DNA of 64,000 nucleotides from Lasioglossum baleicum (Eukaryota > Arthropoda > Insecta > Hymenoptera > Halictidae): contig NC_134944.1 of assembly GCF_051020765.1 (NCBI RefSeq), forward strand, positions 7,378,001 to 7,442,000. Direction: 5' to 3'. Each line of letters begins with the position of its first letter. Within the stretch, counting starts at the first letter, position 1. The position numbers and the translations under genes are program-made. Below the pieces are notes generated by a model, which searched no databases, was not told the DNA's origin, and was given only the letters and a program-made list of their open reading frames with translations. Below, piece by piece: positions 22,753 to 34,320 of the stretch.

Positions 22753-23928
22753 AAGTGAATATGCAGGAAGTAGATTCGGTTCGCCACGATCAGACGCTGC
22801 AATTCCAAGCTCGATTTTCTCGAAAACGGGCCTCCGGACGAAAAAATGTTATGCCAAATATTCTTCTGATTTTTTTACATAGAATCACCCCCAACTCGGC
22901 TACACTACGATTTGCAACTCTGTATTACGTTATAAAACTATAAATCGGTCGGAAAACTTTGAGACTAATTAGACTATTAAAAGAGGACCGAATCGGCTAC
23001 CAAGCCTTCACGTTGACCTTCACAGTGACCCTTTGGTTTTCACACGATTTCGTCGATCGAGTAACCCACCGTAACACCCACTAACGTTTTGAAGTGTTGT
23101 GTGCCTAATACCGATCGGGACCGTAGATCGCCAGGCTTCCCGCCTCCGTAGATCATTCACGCATCTAGATCGTCCTCATCGGAGTCGCTTTCGCTGAACT
23201 AACTCGCACGGATTGTTTTCGATCTACACGACAACGGCCACGTGGGTCTGCGTTGTCGCTGGGAATAGAAAATATTGATTCGGTGGTTGTGGTCTATCAC
23301 AGTAATCGCGCAACCACTAGGTTTTGTGTCGCGTGGTTCGAAAGCGGTGCGAGTTAGCTGCCTTTATGGTGAGGATTGTTTGCACGCGTTGTCGCGTATA
23401 TGCGACTCGATTATTCGATCCGATTCGGATCACGGAAACGTTTAACGAGCTACGCGCACGTACGCGAGCCGGTGTTGTCGGCTCGCGATCACGAAGAACG
23501 CGTCGCGCGATCCATCTATCTCGACGAACGAAACGTTTCCGTTCGACGCCCGTTCCCTCCGAAATTCCAAGCGCCCGAGTGTGTCCTCGTTGTCCCAATT
23601 TATCTCCATTATGTTTCGGTATGCCACTCTTCCGAATCGTCGGCCACGATCGCGTCTACGAGAGACGGACCTCCGTCGACTCTCGATTTCTCGTCGCGTC
23701 GATCTTTAATCCACTTAACCCCTCCGTCGACCACCGAAATACTCCGGCGACGTTGCTCAAATATTCATTCAACGGAGGTCCGAAACGCAAATAACAAGCG
23801 TGAAATCGGATGGTCGATCGCACAGGTTTCGCACCCGAAAATTAACCCTCGCAGAACTCCGTAGTACATACAGTGTACTGCAGAAGAAGGAACAAATTTT
23901 TACCGATTTAATTCACCCTTTCTCAGAA
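22753..23928 (+). other. Intron 1, unassigned with GC-rich block
   Basis: A GC-rich block at 23130-23860 has several overlapping open frames in different phases, typical of CG-rich sequence with few stops. I found no domain, and no ATG-to-donor segment in phase 1 that would fit exon 2. It could hide a second promoter. Confidence 0.35.
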
Positions 23929-25110
23929 TAAGGTGGAGCGGGGTAATTCCGTCCTAGTTTTTGCTAAGTTCGACTTTAAACTAATGTATTTTCTGTCTGG
24001 TATGTAAAAACTTAACGCTCTTGGTATCGAACTCTTTTGCCACAGTTATTATGTACTGATGAATAACAGTTATTACTAGACTGCGGAACTATATAAAAAT
24101 TTAAAATGTTTGCATTGATTGTAAGACACAGAGGCTGAATAAAAATTTCATTCTTCCTTTAATTATCTTATTAAGGTGAAACTAATACACTGGTGGCCTT
24201 AAGTCTTTTTAATATCTCCACTGTTTGAAATTGTACGTGCCCATTTTTGTCACAAAATCATAAAATCCGCAGTCTAGTTGTATTACTGATGAATTAGTAC
24301 ATATTATGTAGGATTCTAATTTTGCTTGAAAATTATCATTTCGATAGGATAGTGTCAACTAGGACGCACTTGCCCCGAAGATGGGGCAAGTCCGTCTCTG
24401 AGAGTTAAAAATGCTTTCGAACCCTGTTTCAAGTGCTGCGGGGCAAGAAAAGAATGATTATCAAGCCTGCTTTAAAATGTTTCTTATTGCATTAAATATA
24501 TTGTTTAGTTTTATAGTTATCCATTTTTAAACAGACAAGTACTTTTATGCTGAAATATGAAATGGGATACAGTGATATTCAACCAAGTTTAAAAATGCTT
24601 TCGAACCTTCTTTCTGATTAGAGAATGATTATCAAGCCTGCTACAAAATGCTTTTTATTGCATTAAATATATTGTTTAGTTTTATAGTTACCCATACAGT
24701 ACGGACTTACCCCACCGTGATAGTACGGACTTGCCCCGTGTAGTAATATTTACGGGGCAAGATCATCTCAGTGTTTTTCTCAATAAATTAAAAAAAATAC
24801 AATAAAAACGGTTAATTTAAGGTACACCTACATGAATGTTTGTTGTACTTACCTAAAATAACAACACAGAATATATTAATAACTTGCAAACTATTGCACG
24901 ATCAGGTTAACCTCAAAGTTGTACGTGTACCTCGCACGTGACTCTTTGGCATTGGTTGATTTAAGCGAGGAAAACACCTTAATTCTTTGGGGGCATCTAT
25001 GTAGAATAGTTTATACTAATTTATACTACATTAATAAATACAAGCTAGAGAAATTTCGTTCATATTATAATAAAAATAACCAATTAACGGACTTGCCCCA
25101 CTCGACCTTA
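23929..25110. mobile_element. 1.2-kb DNA element with iterated GGGGCAAGTCCGT motifs
   Basis: Terminal inverted repeats of ~24 bp: left TAAGGTGGAGCGGGGTAATT then CCGT; right ACGG then ACTTGCCCCACTCGACCTTA. The tip core GGGGCAAGTCCGT or its inverse recurs internally at 24384, 24437, 24703, 24726 and 24760. An internal ~115-bp block (AATGCTTTCGAACC...ATTGCATTAAATATATTG) is duplicated at 24409 and 24590. No transposase frame was seen. A GACTGCGGAT MITE is nested at 24077-24276. Confidence 0.75.
24077..24276 (-). mobile_element. MITE, GACTGCGGAT family (copy 4, nested)
   Basis: Left tip TAGACTGCGGAACTATATAA, right tip CATAAAATCCGCAGTCTA, 200 bp in inverted orientation. It lies inside the 23929-25110 element, so it inserted after that element. 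Confidence 0.88.
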
Positions 25111-25596
25111 AATCAAGTCGTGATAGAATGTACCATTATAGATGAAATGGTGTATACAGTATACGGGTTGAATTATACAGTTTACTGTTAGTCAATTTGG
25201 TCTGCAAGAGGGTGAATATGATCTGCGAAATGGTACGTTTGGAGTGCAAACTGAATCGGCAGATTCCGATTGCGAGCCCAGCTGCTCGTTCGCGCTGATA
25301 ACAGCCTGCAAGCTGTCCGAACAGCAACAGCTGTCCAAGCATACGATGCACAGAGTGACTCCTTTAACACGTCATGGTGGACAACGATCGTCGCTGTGGA
25401 ATTAGAAATAATTATCATAAAATTGATGCCACTGGATAGAAATTTATTTACAAGTGGCAATTTATCTTTCAAATTGCACATTTCATTCATCTACTCAATT
25501 CAGTCGTGAATAGACGGGTTTTTATGCAAAAGAAAAATTGTATTCGTTGCCAGATAGCTACATAGACATTTATTTCTTTTCTTAGTAATTTTATGG
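25111..25596 (+). other. Intron 1, unassigned
   Basis: Ordinary AT-rich sequence with an inverted-looking GTGTATACAGTATACGG patch at 25148. Nothing else supported. Confidence 0.4.
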
Positions 25597-25906
25597 CTGT
25601 CCCAAAGATGTAATTCCCGAGACAATTTAAAGTAATCTTTTCCTTCGCGAAAAACACGGACCAATCAGAGCGCAGCTGGGCGTTGGCATTGGCCGAGCCG
25701 GAACCCGCCCACCGCGCTCCGATTGGCCCGTGGTTTTTCGTTAATAACTCCTTAACAAAGCCGCATACAGTATTTTCGTAAAGGAAAAGGTTATTTCAAA
25801 TCATCTCGGTAATAGCCTCTTTCAAGGAAGTACATTTTCGGACCGCCCTATAACACGATTTTCAAATGCTTTAATTTCACAGACGCATAAAATCCGCAGT
25901 CTAAAT
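25597..25906. mobile_element. Fold-back MITE with GC-rich core (copy 1) plus GACTGCGGAT tip
   Basis: Outer arms carry CCCGAGACAATTTAAAGTAA on the left, and GGTTATTTCAAATCATCTCGG on the right in two parts. The inner arms contain GAAAAACACGGACCAATC against GATTGGCCCGTGGTTTTTCG. The core is GC-rich (GCCGAGCCGGAACCCGCCC). A related element occurs at 41110-41441. A lone right tip of the GACTGCGGAT family (CGCATAAAATCCGCAGTCTA) lies at 25884-25903. Confidence 0.75.
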
Positions 25907-26499
25907 AAATAATGTATAATTGAATTTTGTCTTTTGGCATTTAAAAATTGTTTAAACATGTTGTCAGGATTTTAAAGTCGTGGGATTGTGTAACAGCAGT
26001 GGGATGAACGAGTATCGCAAACAGGCGAAAGTGTCTCCTTTCGAAAAGCAAGTCACAGGCAACGGTATATACCGTAGCGTTTGTTGGCCGGTAGCCTAGA
26101 TGGAATCGGTTAATCGGTTGTAATTAATTGCCGTTTCGGAGAACGAGCGCCTCCTACTCGATTAATTTCGATCGCGTCGTCGAACCTAATATCTCGGCCG
26201 TATCTCGGGCTTCCATCGACGTCCGGGAGCGTGTAATCCTTCGCTGGGACGATCGCGAGCGATCGCGAGCCTAAGCAATCCGACTGGAAAGCGGATTTTC
26301 TCGCTTCCCGCTGTTCTAGAGCCTAGATTATATTAGATGCACCTATCAACCCTTTGCACTCGGCTGTTTCCTCTAGGGAGACGCCGTTAATCTTTTCAGC
26401 AACTCCCTTTGGAACATCAAGAGACCGACGATCATGCTATGTGCTTGTAAGTTCACTGAACCTACCGACCAGTAAAAGTTCATTGTAATTCATTATAAT
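25907..26499 (+). other. Intron 1, unassigned
   Basis: Mixed sequence. A single CCCTTTGCACTCGG tip at 26350 marks a partial member of the piggyBac-like family, but its partner end was not found. Confidence 0.4.
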
Positions 26500-26761
26500 T
26501 AGACTGCGGCTCTTTATGCATTTATAGCAAAATTGAGAAGATGAAATTCAAAATTGTTGACAAATTTTCAAAATTGAAGATGTCAATATATTCTATTTTT
26601 TTTATTCATGATGTCAATATATTCTATTTTTTTATTCATGATGTCAATATATGATTTCTTCTCTATTAAAATCAGTAAGGGGAGAAATAACATTCAATTT
26701 AGTTTCTAGTTCTTGCAATCGATGCAAACAATTCTTATTTTGCACTAAGATCCGCAGTCTA
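26500..26761 (+). mobile_element. MITE, GACTGCGGAT family (copy 5)
   Basis: Left tip TAGACTGCGGCTCTTTATGC, right tip GCACTAAGATCCGCAGTCTA. It is longer than the others (~262 bp) because a block around GATGTCAATATATTCTATTT is tandemly repeated inside. Confidence 0.88.
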
Positions 26762-26809
26762 ATTATAATTGTTCATTCTAATTAGACTGGATTTGATGCA
26801 TTCATTTAC

Positions 26810-27002
26810 TTGACTGCGGATCTCCATGCATTTATGAAGAAATTGGTTGGATGAAATATAAAATAGGAAAAGATTGAAAAAATTCAAGAATGTTGTTTTT
26901 AATGGAACCAAATCGTTAAGGGATGAAATCAATTTTTACGTTGCTTCTGCGTCCCATAATCAATGCAAAACATTTTTATTTTGCATAACGATCCGCAGTC
27001 TA
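26810..27002 (+). mobile_element. MITE, GACTGCGGAT family (copy 6)
   Basis: Left tip TGACTGCGGATCTCCATGCA, right tip TTGCATAACGATCCGCAGTC then TA. About 193 bp. Partial tips of the same family lie just before it (26783) and after it (27099). Confidence 0.88.
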
Positions 27003-27339
27003 TTCATCACAAATGTAAAATAAGAAAATGTTGATATATTATTCTATTGTCATAGGTTCAGTGTTCAGATTTACCTGATTATTCGTCGTGAATAATGACT
27101 AGACGGCGGATTTCTTGCAATTATGACAATGGGCGGGTTTTGATGACTCGGGTCAGGTTGGAACCCGAAAATCTATGAAATGGTTATTATAATTAACCTC
27201 GAAATAAATACGTGGAAATTTCGGGTACCCATGAATCACGAATTTTTAGGTCCCCTATCCGAACCTTGGGAAAGTACTCGACTTGAACCCGATTTTCTGG
27301 GTACCCGCCAATCCCTACTAACTGGGGCTGTTACTATCC

Positions 27340-28175
27340 TTCGAAGATCGAAGATTTCGAAGCTTTGAAGCTTCGATTTCAGAAACTTCGAAGGTGATGA
27401 GAATCGCAGTTGATGGGAAACAAAGCTTCGATTCGTTCAATTCGTTTCCAGTTAACGGATAAGAGGCGAAAAAAGTTGAATCTTTGCGAATGAACACGCT
27501 TATTTTCTAAAATGCGTTACAATTTACAATGTAAGCGTCGGCGATGCGAAAGTTTGGACGTAGCTATTCACAATTTCGCATCGCTAGGACCGCCACGGGT
27601 AGCGATACACGCGGCCGGATTGAGGGTGTGCAAGCCTTCGAAAACATCGAAGACTTCGTTGCTTCGAATCTTCGAAGTTCCCTTCGTTGCTTCGAATCTT
27701 CGAAGTTCTCTTCGTTGCTTCGAATCTTCGAAGTTCTCTTCGTTGCTTCGAATCTTCGAAGTTCTCTTCGTTGCTTCGAATCTTCGAAGTTCTCTTCGTT
27801 GCTTCGAATCCTACGAATCGTCGAATCTTCGAATCCTACGAATCCTACGAATCTTCGAATCCTACGAATCGTCGAATCCTCGAATCCTACGAATCCTACG
27901 AATCCTACGAATCGTCGAATCCTCGAATCCTACGAATCTTCGAATCCTACGAATCCTCGAATCCTACGAATCTTCGAATCCTACGAATCTTCGAATCCTA
28001 CGAATCGTCGAATCCTACGAATCCTCGAATCCTACGAATCCTCGAATCCTACGAATCCTCGAATCCTACGCATCTACGAATCCTCGAATTCTACGAATCC
28101 TCGAATCCTACGAATCCTCGAATCCTTTGAATCTTCGAATCCTTTGAATCCTTCGAATTTTCGAAGAGTCGAAGC
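27340..28175 (+). repeat. TTCGAA-rich minisatellite (CGAATCCTACGAATCCT)
   Basis: Two sub-arrays. At 27655-27805 there are about five near-identical 28-bp units (TTCGTTGCTTCGAATCTTCG then AAGTTCTC). From 27805 to 28150 there are many 9-10-bp units (CGAATCCTA, CGAATCCTC). All three + frames stay open for 140-210 codons purely because the unit has no stop. The flanks at 27340-27400 and 28150-28185 have GAAGCTTCG motifs. Confidence 0.93.
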
Positions 28176-28764
28176 TTCGGAAATGTAACAGCCCTACTAC
28201 TAATCCGATAGCGAAGAATGGCGTTTGTAGCGTAGTTCGGAGGCTCGTGCGAAGGTTGCAGAAAATTTGGGGGCCGACTGGTAGATCGACGGGTATACAT
28301 AGTCGGTGTGCATTGGCAATTAACAGGTCTGATTCGTCAAAGTTTGAGCGCGCACGTTTGCTTGTTCGACTGCTCCTTTCCCTGTCCGTGCAGCCTACGT
28401 ATCAACACACCACCTATCTGCCTACCGGGCTGCCTACCCATCTACCTACTTACCTACCAATCCGACCACCTACCTGTCCGTCTGCCTGTCCGTCTATCCG
28501 GCTGCTTGACTGCCTGCTTGCCTGATGCCTGACGCCTGACGTCCGACGCCAGTTCTAGGGCCTACGTAGGCGATTGTCGTTTTCCCATCGTCGCGAACTA
28601 TCAAACCCTCTCACTCTCTTTCTCTATCTCTATCTCTCGCGACGTTGAGAACCGTGGAAATCGAGAGTTCGATATTTTTCTCGATCGGGTTGGGGTGTTT
28701 GTTGACTTCCACTGGCATATCCGAACGCGTCCACTAACCGACCGCCACCGTTTTCTGATTGCAG
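28176..28764 (+). other. Intron 1, distal part
   Basis: Pyrimidine-rich sequence with CTACCTACC-type tetranucleotide repetition at 28410-28480 and (TCTATC) runs at 28620. It ends with the acceptor TTTTCTGATTGCAG used by exon 2. Confidence 0.6.
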
Positions 28765-28826
28765 ACGAGCGAGACGCGATCCAGAAGAAAACATTTACCA
28801 AATGGGTGAACAAACATCTGAAAAAG
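28765..28826 (+). CDS. shot: Short stop coding exon 2, start of CH1
   Basis: 62 bases completing codon 41 (D) and encoding ERDAIQKKTFTKWVNKHLKK. The Q-K-K-T-F-T-K-W-V-N segment matches the actinin-type actin-binding signature 1 ([EQ]xx[ATV][FY]xxWxN), with the invariant Trp and Asn present. Acceptor GATTGCAG and donor AAAAAG/GTAAGC are consensus; entry phase is 1 and exit phase 0. This helix is the first actin-contact region of the CH1 domain, and the sequence is nearly invariant among insect and vertebrate spectraplakins and plectin. Confidence 0.97.
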
Positions 28827-28950
28827 GTAAGCTCCACTGTACGGTCGCCGCGGTGAGAATGCCTCGGAACGGCTCGAAACGCTGGATCGAGAGCGCGCGA
28901 ACACTTCAGGCGTTCGATTATTCTCGATTCTATCGTGTATCGGTGACCCA

Positions 28951-29283
28951 CACAAGGGAAGGACCCCAAGTGTCCGACTTCGACTTTGATAATTTTTTGT
29001 GAGATAATGGTACATGGATCCCTAATTATGTATGCAAAATATTAGGCGTAGTTACTCAACCGTTTTAAAGATATAAACAATTAAAGTTAAAGCTTGTTGA
29101 GCTGTAGTTTTCGAAGTTCCATTAACCGTGTAAGCAGGTTAAGTTCAATTGTTTATATCTTTAAAACTATCGAGTAACTACACCTAATATTTTGCATGCA
29201 TAATTAGGGATCCATATACATAGCATCATCTCACAAAAAATTATCAAAATCGCAGTCGGACGCTTGGGGTCATTCCCTTGTTA
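28951..29283. mobile_element. Fold-back MITE (~333 bp)
   Basis: Inverted arms of ~130 bp. The left has ACAAGGGAAGGACCCCAAG, GATAATTTTTTGTGAGATAA, GATCCCTAATTATGTATGC and AAAGATATAAACAATT. The right has the inverses in reverse order, ending CTTGGGGTCATTCCCTTGT. The centre reads GAGCTGTAGTTTTCGAAG. No open frame. Confidence 0.9.
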
Positions 29284-29405
29284 GAAGATAAGAGAGGATA
29301 AGACAATCATTATCGTGAACGCTTCCACTATAAGTATTTATATAATTATAGAATTTATACGTATCAATCTCTCATTTTCTGTCGCAGGTCCAATGTACTC
29401 ATACC

Positions 29406-29620
29406 TTAACACATTTACCTACCGATGATTATTCCATAATTGTTGAAAGTCGCGGTTCATGACCGAGGATTTTTTAAAAGAATCCTTCATGTTCCTCAAT
29501 AACAAAATCCAGTAGTTTCCTTCGGGATTGTTGTGTAAAAGAAGATTTTCAAGCTGTCATTTGGTGCAGCACAATTATTGAAAAGCTTATTAATAGGCTA
29601 CCGGCAGATAAAGTGTTAAG
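29406..29620. mobile_element. piggyBac-like TTAA MITE, CACATTACCGACCGG family (copy 2)
   Basis: TTAA plus CACATTTACCTACCG at the left; CCGGCAGATAAAGTG plus TTAA at the right. 215 bp. Interior blocks shared with 18616-18862 include GATTATT, GTGTAAAAGAA, TTTGGTGCAGCA and TTATTAATAGGCT. Confidence 0.88.
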
Positions 29621-30505
29621 AAACGAGGGTTACAGATGAGCCACGAGCTTTTATTACGAATCGGCAGTCAAAGAGTCGCCAGCTGTAGATCAGCGTGGTA
29701 TTTCCCTGAGACTCCAGTGGTTTCGAACGGTGTGTGGTCCGACGGTCGGGGGTGCAGCGAGTTACGACGTCGAGCTCCGTCCGTTTAACACGGATCAGCG
29801 TTTACTCGGTCGTAATCCATCGTTGAAGTATGATATCCGCTAGGGGCGAATCGGGTTGAGCGAGTTACGGCGTTGTTCCGCGAAGTCCGCGTTAGCGGCG
29901 GCCCTTCCTTCGAAATATCGAGCGAGACTAATTTTAGACCGACCTTAGACGGACGGCCAGGAGGCCACGGTAAGTCGAATCGAATCGCAACGAGGCGAGG
30001 CGAGAGAGTATCGAAACACCTGATAGGTGCGAGCGCAACGGTGCGCAACGCCCGGGACAACCAGCTGTTTCGTAACCGTGCTGCTGTGTATCCAACTCTC
30101 CGCACTTCGATACGATACAACGAACACCTTCCATCAACCCTGTTCTACAGGTATACACGCGTGGGTGGGCGTGAACATGTGCAGACGTGTGCATGTAGGA
30201 CGACCGCGTGGGCAGAGTGTGTCCAGCTCCCTTCCAGGTGAGGGTATTTCACGCGCGGCTATAGAAGGCAACGCGACGAGGAAACCGAGTGGGTGAGAAT
30301 CGAGGAAATCGACGAGATCGAGCCCAAACACATCCGCAACCTGTTCCAACGCTTGTTCTGGATAAGTGGCGCGGCCGAGCCAAGTGGTTACGCACTTTGG
30401 GTCCGCGAACGTTCACGCACACCTAGCAAACTGCTGGAACTGCTGAGTAAAAGGGTGCTTCTTGCGCCTCCGCAATCCGTTATGACGTTCTACAATCGGT
30501 CTTGG
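29621..30505 (+). other. GC-rich block with a strong donor, possible non-coding first exon
   Basis: GC-rich sequence in which GGCCACG/GTAAGT at 29969 is a strong donor consensus. The frame preceding it has no ATG after its last stop at 29831, so any exon here would be untranslated, or would start translation downstream. In position it would splice to exon 3 (phase 0). This is inference from one splice signal. Confidence 0.25.
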
Positions 30506-30509
30506 AGGA

Positions 30510-31390
30510 TTTGCTATTTTTCCTAGAGGTACTGCCATTTTGCTGGGAGGTCCCACAATTTTTTTCGGGGGCCTACGATTTTTCTTCGAGGCCCTACAAT
30601 TTTTCTTTGGAGGCTCTCCAATTTTTCTCGGCGGTCCTACAATTTTCCTCGGTGATCCTACAATTTTTCTTGGAGGCTCTATAATTTTTCTCGGGGTTCC
30701 TACAATTTTTTTTGGAGATTGCAATTTTTCTCGGCGATGCTACAATTTTCCTCTGAGATCCTACAATTTTTCTTGATGGATCTCTCATTTTTTTAGGGAT
30801 TGCAATTTTTCTCGGAGGTTTTATGAATTTCCTTCGAGGTCCTGTGCTTTCCCTTCGAGGTCCTATGATTTTCCATCGAGGTTCTATAGTTTCTCTTCGA
30901 GGTCCTACGATTTTCCTTCGAGGTCCTACGGTTTTCTTTTGAGGTCCTACGATTTTCTTTTGAGGTCCTACGATTTTGCTTCGAGGTCCTACGATTTCCT
31001 TCGAGGTCCTATGATTTTTCTTCGAGGTCCTGTGATTTTCCTTCGAGGTCCTACGATTTTCCTTCGAGGTCCTACGGTTTTCCTTCGAGGTCCTACGGTT
31101 TTCCTTCGAGGTCCTACGGTTTTCTTTTAAGGTCCTACGATTTTGCTTCGAGGTCCTACGATTTCCTTCGAGGTCCTGTGATTTTTCTTCGAGGTCCTGT
31201 GATTTTCCTTCGAGGTCCTACAATTTTCCTTCGAGGTCCTACAATTTTCGTTCAAGGTCCTACAATTTTTCTTGGAGGCTCTGCATTTTTTTATGAAGTC
31301 TGCAATTTATCTCGGAGGTCCTGATTTTTCTTGGAGGTCCTACAAGTTTTTTTGGCGACCTGCAATTTTTCCCAGAGGCTCTACAATGTT
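30510..31390 (-). repeat. Minisatellite, reverse orientation of the GAAAATCGTAGGACC family (array 3)
   Basis: About 40 imperfect copies of a ~20-bp unit, GAGGTCCTACGATTTTCCTTC with one base variation per copy. Its reverse complement reads GAAGGAAAATCGTAGGACCT, which shares the GAAAATCGTAG core with the arrays at 9.1 and 15.8 kb. The left part (30510-30790) uses variants such as GGAGGCTCTACAATTTTTC. Confidence 0.92.
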
Positions 31391-32519
31391 TAAGAAATAC
31401 ATTGTACAATCAATTTAGTAGCAAATTCTGACCTAAAATAGAGAGGAAACAGGTTAGACCGCGAAGGGTCAAGACGGTGGGCTGTATTCATCGACTCGGT
31501 GCAGCAGTTTCTCCCGTAGAATTTCTGTGATTCCGTTATCTGGATCGTCCTAACGTAAGTCATCGCCCCGCGTTTCGAACGACGCCGACGCACAACGTGA
31601 CGAGTGTGGGTTTTCGGGAGCGACGGCGTTGATTCCCCTTTAGTTCCCCGTTGGTAGGTTGTGAGATCGATTAACAAGATTCCGAGTATCGCTACCGAAC
31701 AACCGTCGCCACTGTTCTGCGTTGGGGTCGGCCGTCGAGCATACGCAAGACGGAAAAAACGACAGCGTTGATGCCAGTGACGATTTGGACGCCGACGAAA
31801 CTCGTCGCGTCCTCTTTGCTCTCTGTTCTCTTTATCTATCTACAATCTACGATGACGAAGAGAACGGACGTCGACGACACGGCGCGCGACCGCGAACAAT
31901 TCTCGCAACTCGAGACGCGTTAGCCTTGATCCTTCAACGAACTCCAACGAAACTGTTCGTCGGTTTGCGCCGATGACGCGGCTCCTGCTTCCGTTTTCGG
32001 AATCGGAATATCAAGCCAGGCTAGCGACACGATCGATGGATCATCTCGCGACACCGGGAGTAACGAGAAATAGAAGAGCGCGCGCACCGGTGCTCGTCGA
32101 TCAGAGCCCGGGATAAATTCTCCGCGAGGCTTTCTCGTTACTCGACAACCAGTATGCCGTATGCAGAGGAGTAACCGGGGAGAAAGGAAAGACGGAACGA
32201 GAGTGAGAGAGGAAAGGAGAGAAAGAGAGAGAGGCGAGGCTGAAGCGGTTCGTAAGCGGCGCGAGCATAACTCGAATGGCATTTCGAGGGTTATCGAGGC
32301 TCATTTTCTTCCTGTGTTAGTCGTCGCGCGCCGTTTCGAGCGGCGCCTATCGAGACCGCATTACTCACCCCTTACTCACGCTCGCCGCCTCCGCTATCTA
32401 CCCTCTTTCGCTCTTCGAAACGTTCTTCCGCGTTCTCTGACCCAGTGCACAAGCTTTTCCCGAAGAAATTTCTGCTTTCAACGCCTCTCGGCCCTCCGGA
32501 GCACTTTTGCCCTTTGTTT
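31391..32519 (+). other. Intron 2, unassigned with GC-rich block
   Basis: GC-rich from 31560 to 32520 with purine- and pyrimidine-rich tracts (GAGAGAGGAAAGGAGAG near 32205). Open frames overlap on both strands and carry no domain. Possible regulatory island. Confidence 0.35.
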
Positions 32520-34320
32520 GTAGGGTGGGCGTGTTCTGTCGTAAGTGGGCGTGGATTCGCAGCTCCCAAGAACCTATTTCTGTGCTAAATCGGGCGATCT
32601 CTGCATATTCCTACTCTGGACTTTTATAGTCAAAATCTAGCTTCGATGATGAACGTCTACTCTTCCTCTTCAGTAGGCGTGGTCTTTCTCTCAGTGGGCG
32701 TGTCGTCATAACTATCTTGGATTCAATATTCTCTATAAATTTAGCTCCAGAGACTCTTGCTATTCTCTCTCCGCATAATAGGTGTGGCGCCCGACTGGGC
32801 GTGGCTCCCTGACTTCCAATTTCGTCAAATTCAGGGCAATTTTCATAAAACCAATCTCTCTCTGCGTAATGGGCGTGGCCCGATGGCTCTCAGATTCCTT
32901 CAACTCGGTGAACTTTTCGTCCACGCCCTGCCAAAATTCCGCATCTCCTATTCTTCTACAATCCTTGTGTTCTCGCTTTCTATGCAGAACAGGCGTGCCC
33001 AGTCTCAAGTGGGCGTGTTCCCCGTCGGCCTCGATTTCCCTGGGGCCGGAGCAACGCCCAACGGGGCAATTCGTGCGTCGGCAAGCTCGTTTTCGTTTTC
33101 TCTTTCGGCGTTGGTGTTGCACACGCGACGCGACTGCGAGCTCGGACTCGGTCCTCTCCGGTAATGGATTCCAGGGGAAATACGGCGAACGGTACTGCGT
33201 GCTTGCTTGTCGCCCGGTACTGGTTCTGCGCGGCTGGCTGGCTGCCTACCTGTTCGATTCCGCGCTCACGCGCGCCCACCTTTCCTCTCGTAACTCTGAC
33301 CTTATTCGGAAACGTTCTCCTGCGGACGACGTTCCCGATTTACCACCTCTTGCCCGGTAAGTAGGTGGCCAGGTAGGCAGTTAGGCGTGCGACAGCTAGC
33401 CAACCAGTCAGCCAGTCAGTCAGTCAGTCAGTCAGTCAGTTAACCAGCCGGTCTCTGGAGATGTTGCATAGCAGGGTGGGGAAAAACTGACAGCGATCGC
33501 TCGAGAGTGAGTGCATGGTTGGGCATGACGCATCGCCGCCATTGCGTAACGTCCGTGCCAGGAAATGGTCCGCTGAAGTAACATAGAGACGTCCGTGGAT
33601 TCCATTCTGTTGAATAAAGACGTCCCGCCGCCCAACCGACCAACCGACGATTTTCGACCGTTGATGGATCGCGGGTACACGGCTCGAGGCGGTGATCTAT
33701 GAGCCACACCGAAAACAGACACACGCGTGGACGGCCTCCCGAGAATTTAGAGAGCTTCTTGTTGCCGTTTCCTGGCCAGGGCCTTGCGCTATGAACACGT
33801 TGGGCATCGAGAACACTGGCATCCTCCGTATATCCTGCTCCCTCTCTATTGAGTGCCCCGAGGGGGCGTGGCTTTGTGGCCCTCCATCGGAGCCAAGGCC
33901 AATGTTGGATGATCTCTGCTTAAATTCTACATCCTGCACAAATCTGCTCTGGACTTTGACGTTGCCAGAACAGTGCTCTGTAGGGCAATTTTCCTGTAGC
34001 TTAAATGCTGTATTCCGTAAAAATCTAGCTCCTCCCTGTGTAGGCGTTCCCCTGCTCTGGATTTTGACGGAGTCAAGCCGCGTAGGGCATCTTTCTCCCG
34101 ATTAGATTCTATATCCCTCCAAAATTTAGCTCCTCCCTGTGTAAGCGTTTCCCTGCCTTGGATTTTGACGGGGCCAAGCCAGTGCTCCATAGGGCATTCT
34201 CTGCCCCGTTAAGATTCCACACCCTCTAAAAATCCAGCTCCTCCTATTATACGCGTTCCTCTGCCTCTAATGCCAACGGAGCCAGATCAGTGCACCGTAG
34301 GGCAATCCGCAGCCGGTCGC
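32520..34320 (+). repeat. Degenerate ~115-bp repeats with GTGGGCGTGG boxes
   Basis: A recurring module: GGGCGTGG or AGGCGTTCC, then CTGCTCTGGATTTTGACGG, then CAGTGCTCC/ATAGGGCAAT, then a TAAAT-GC-ATTCC spacer, then AAAAATCTAGCTCCTCC. It is best preserved at 33940-34310. From 32520 to 33040 the GGGCGTG box recurs at least eight times among diverged modules. The module reappears at 35755-35935. The stretch 33045-33850 inside the interval is GC-rich and lacks clear modules, apart from a (CAGT) run at 33411-33440. Confidence 0.65.

Noticed and set aside
23317..23864. 153-162-codon overlapping frames
   Set aside because: Multiple open frames in CG-rich sequence with arginine-rich translations. 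No domain or splice partner found.
27512..28188. Three frames of 147-214 codons
   Set aside because: Entirely the product of a minisatellite unit that lacks stop codons; all three frames are open at once.
30502..31130. Repetitive protein-like frames rich in Phe/Leu/Arg/Gly
   Set aside because: Translation of a 20-bp minisatellite. The unit is not a multiple of three and the frames alternate.
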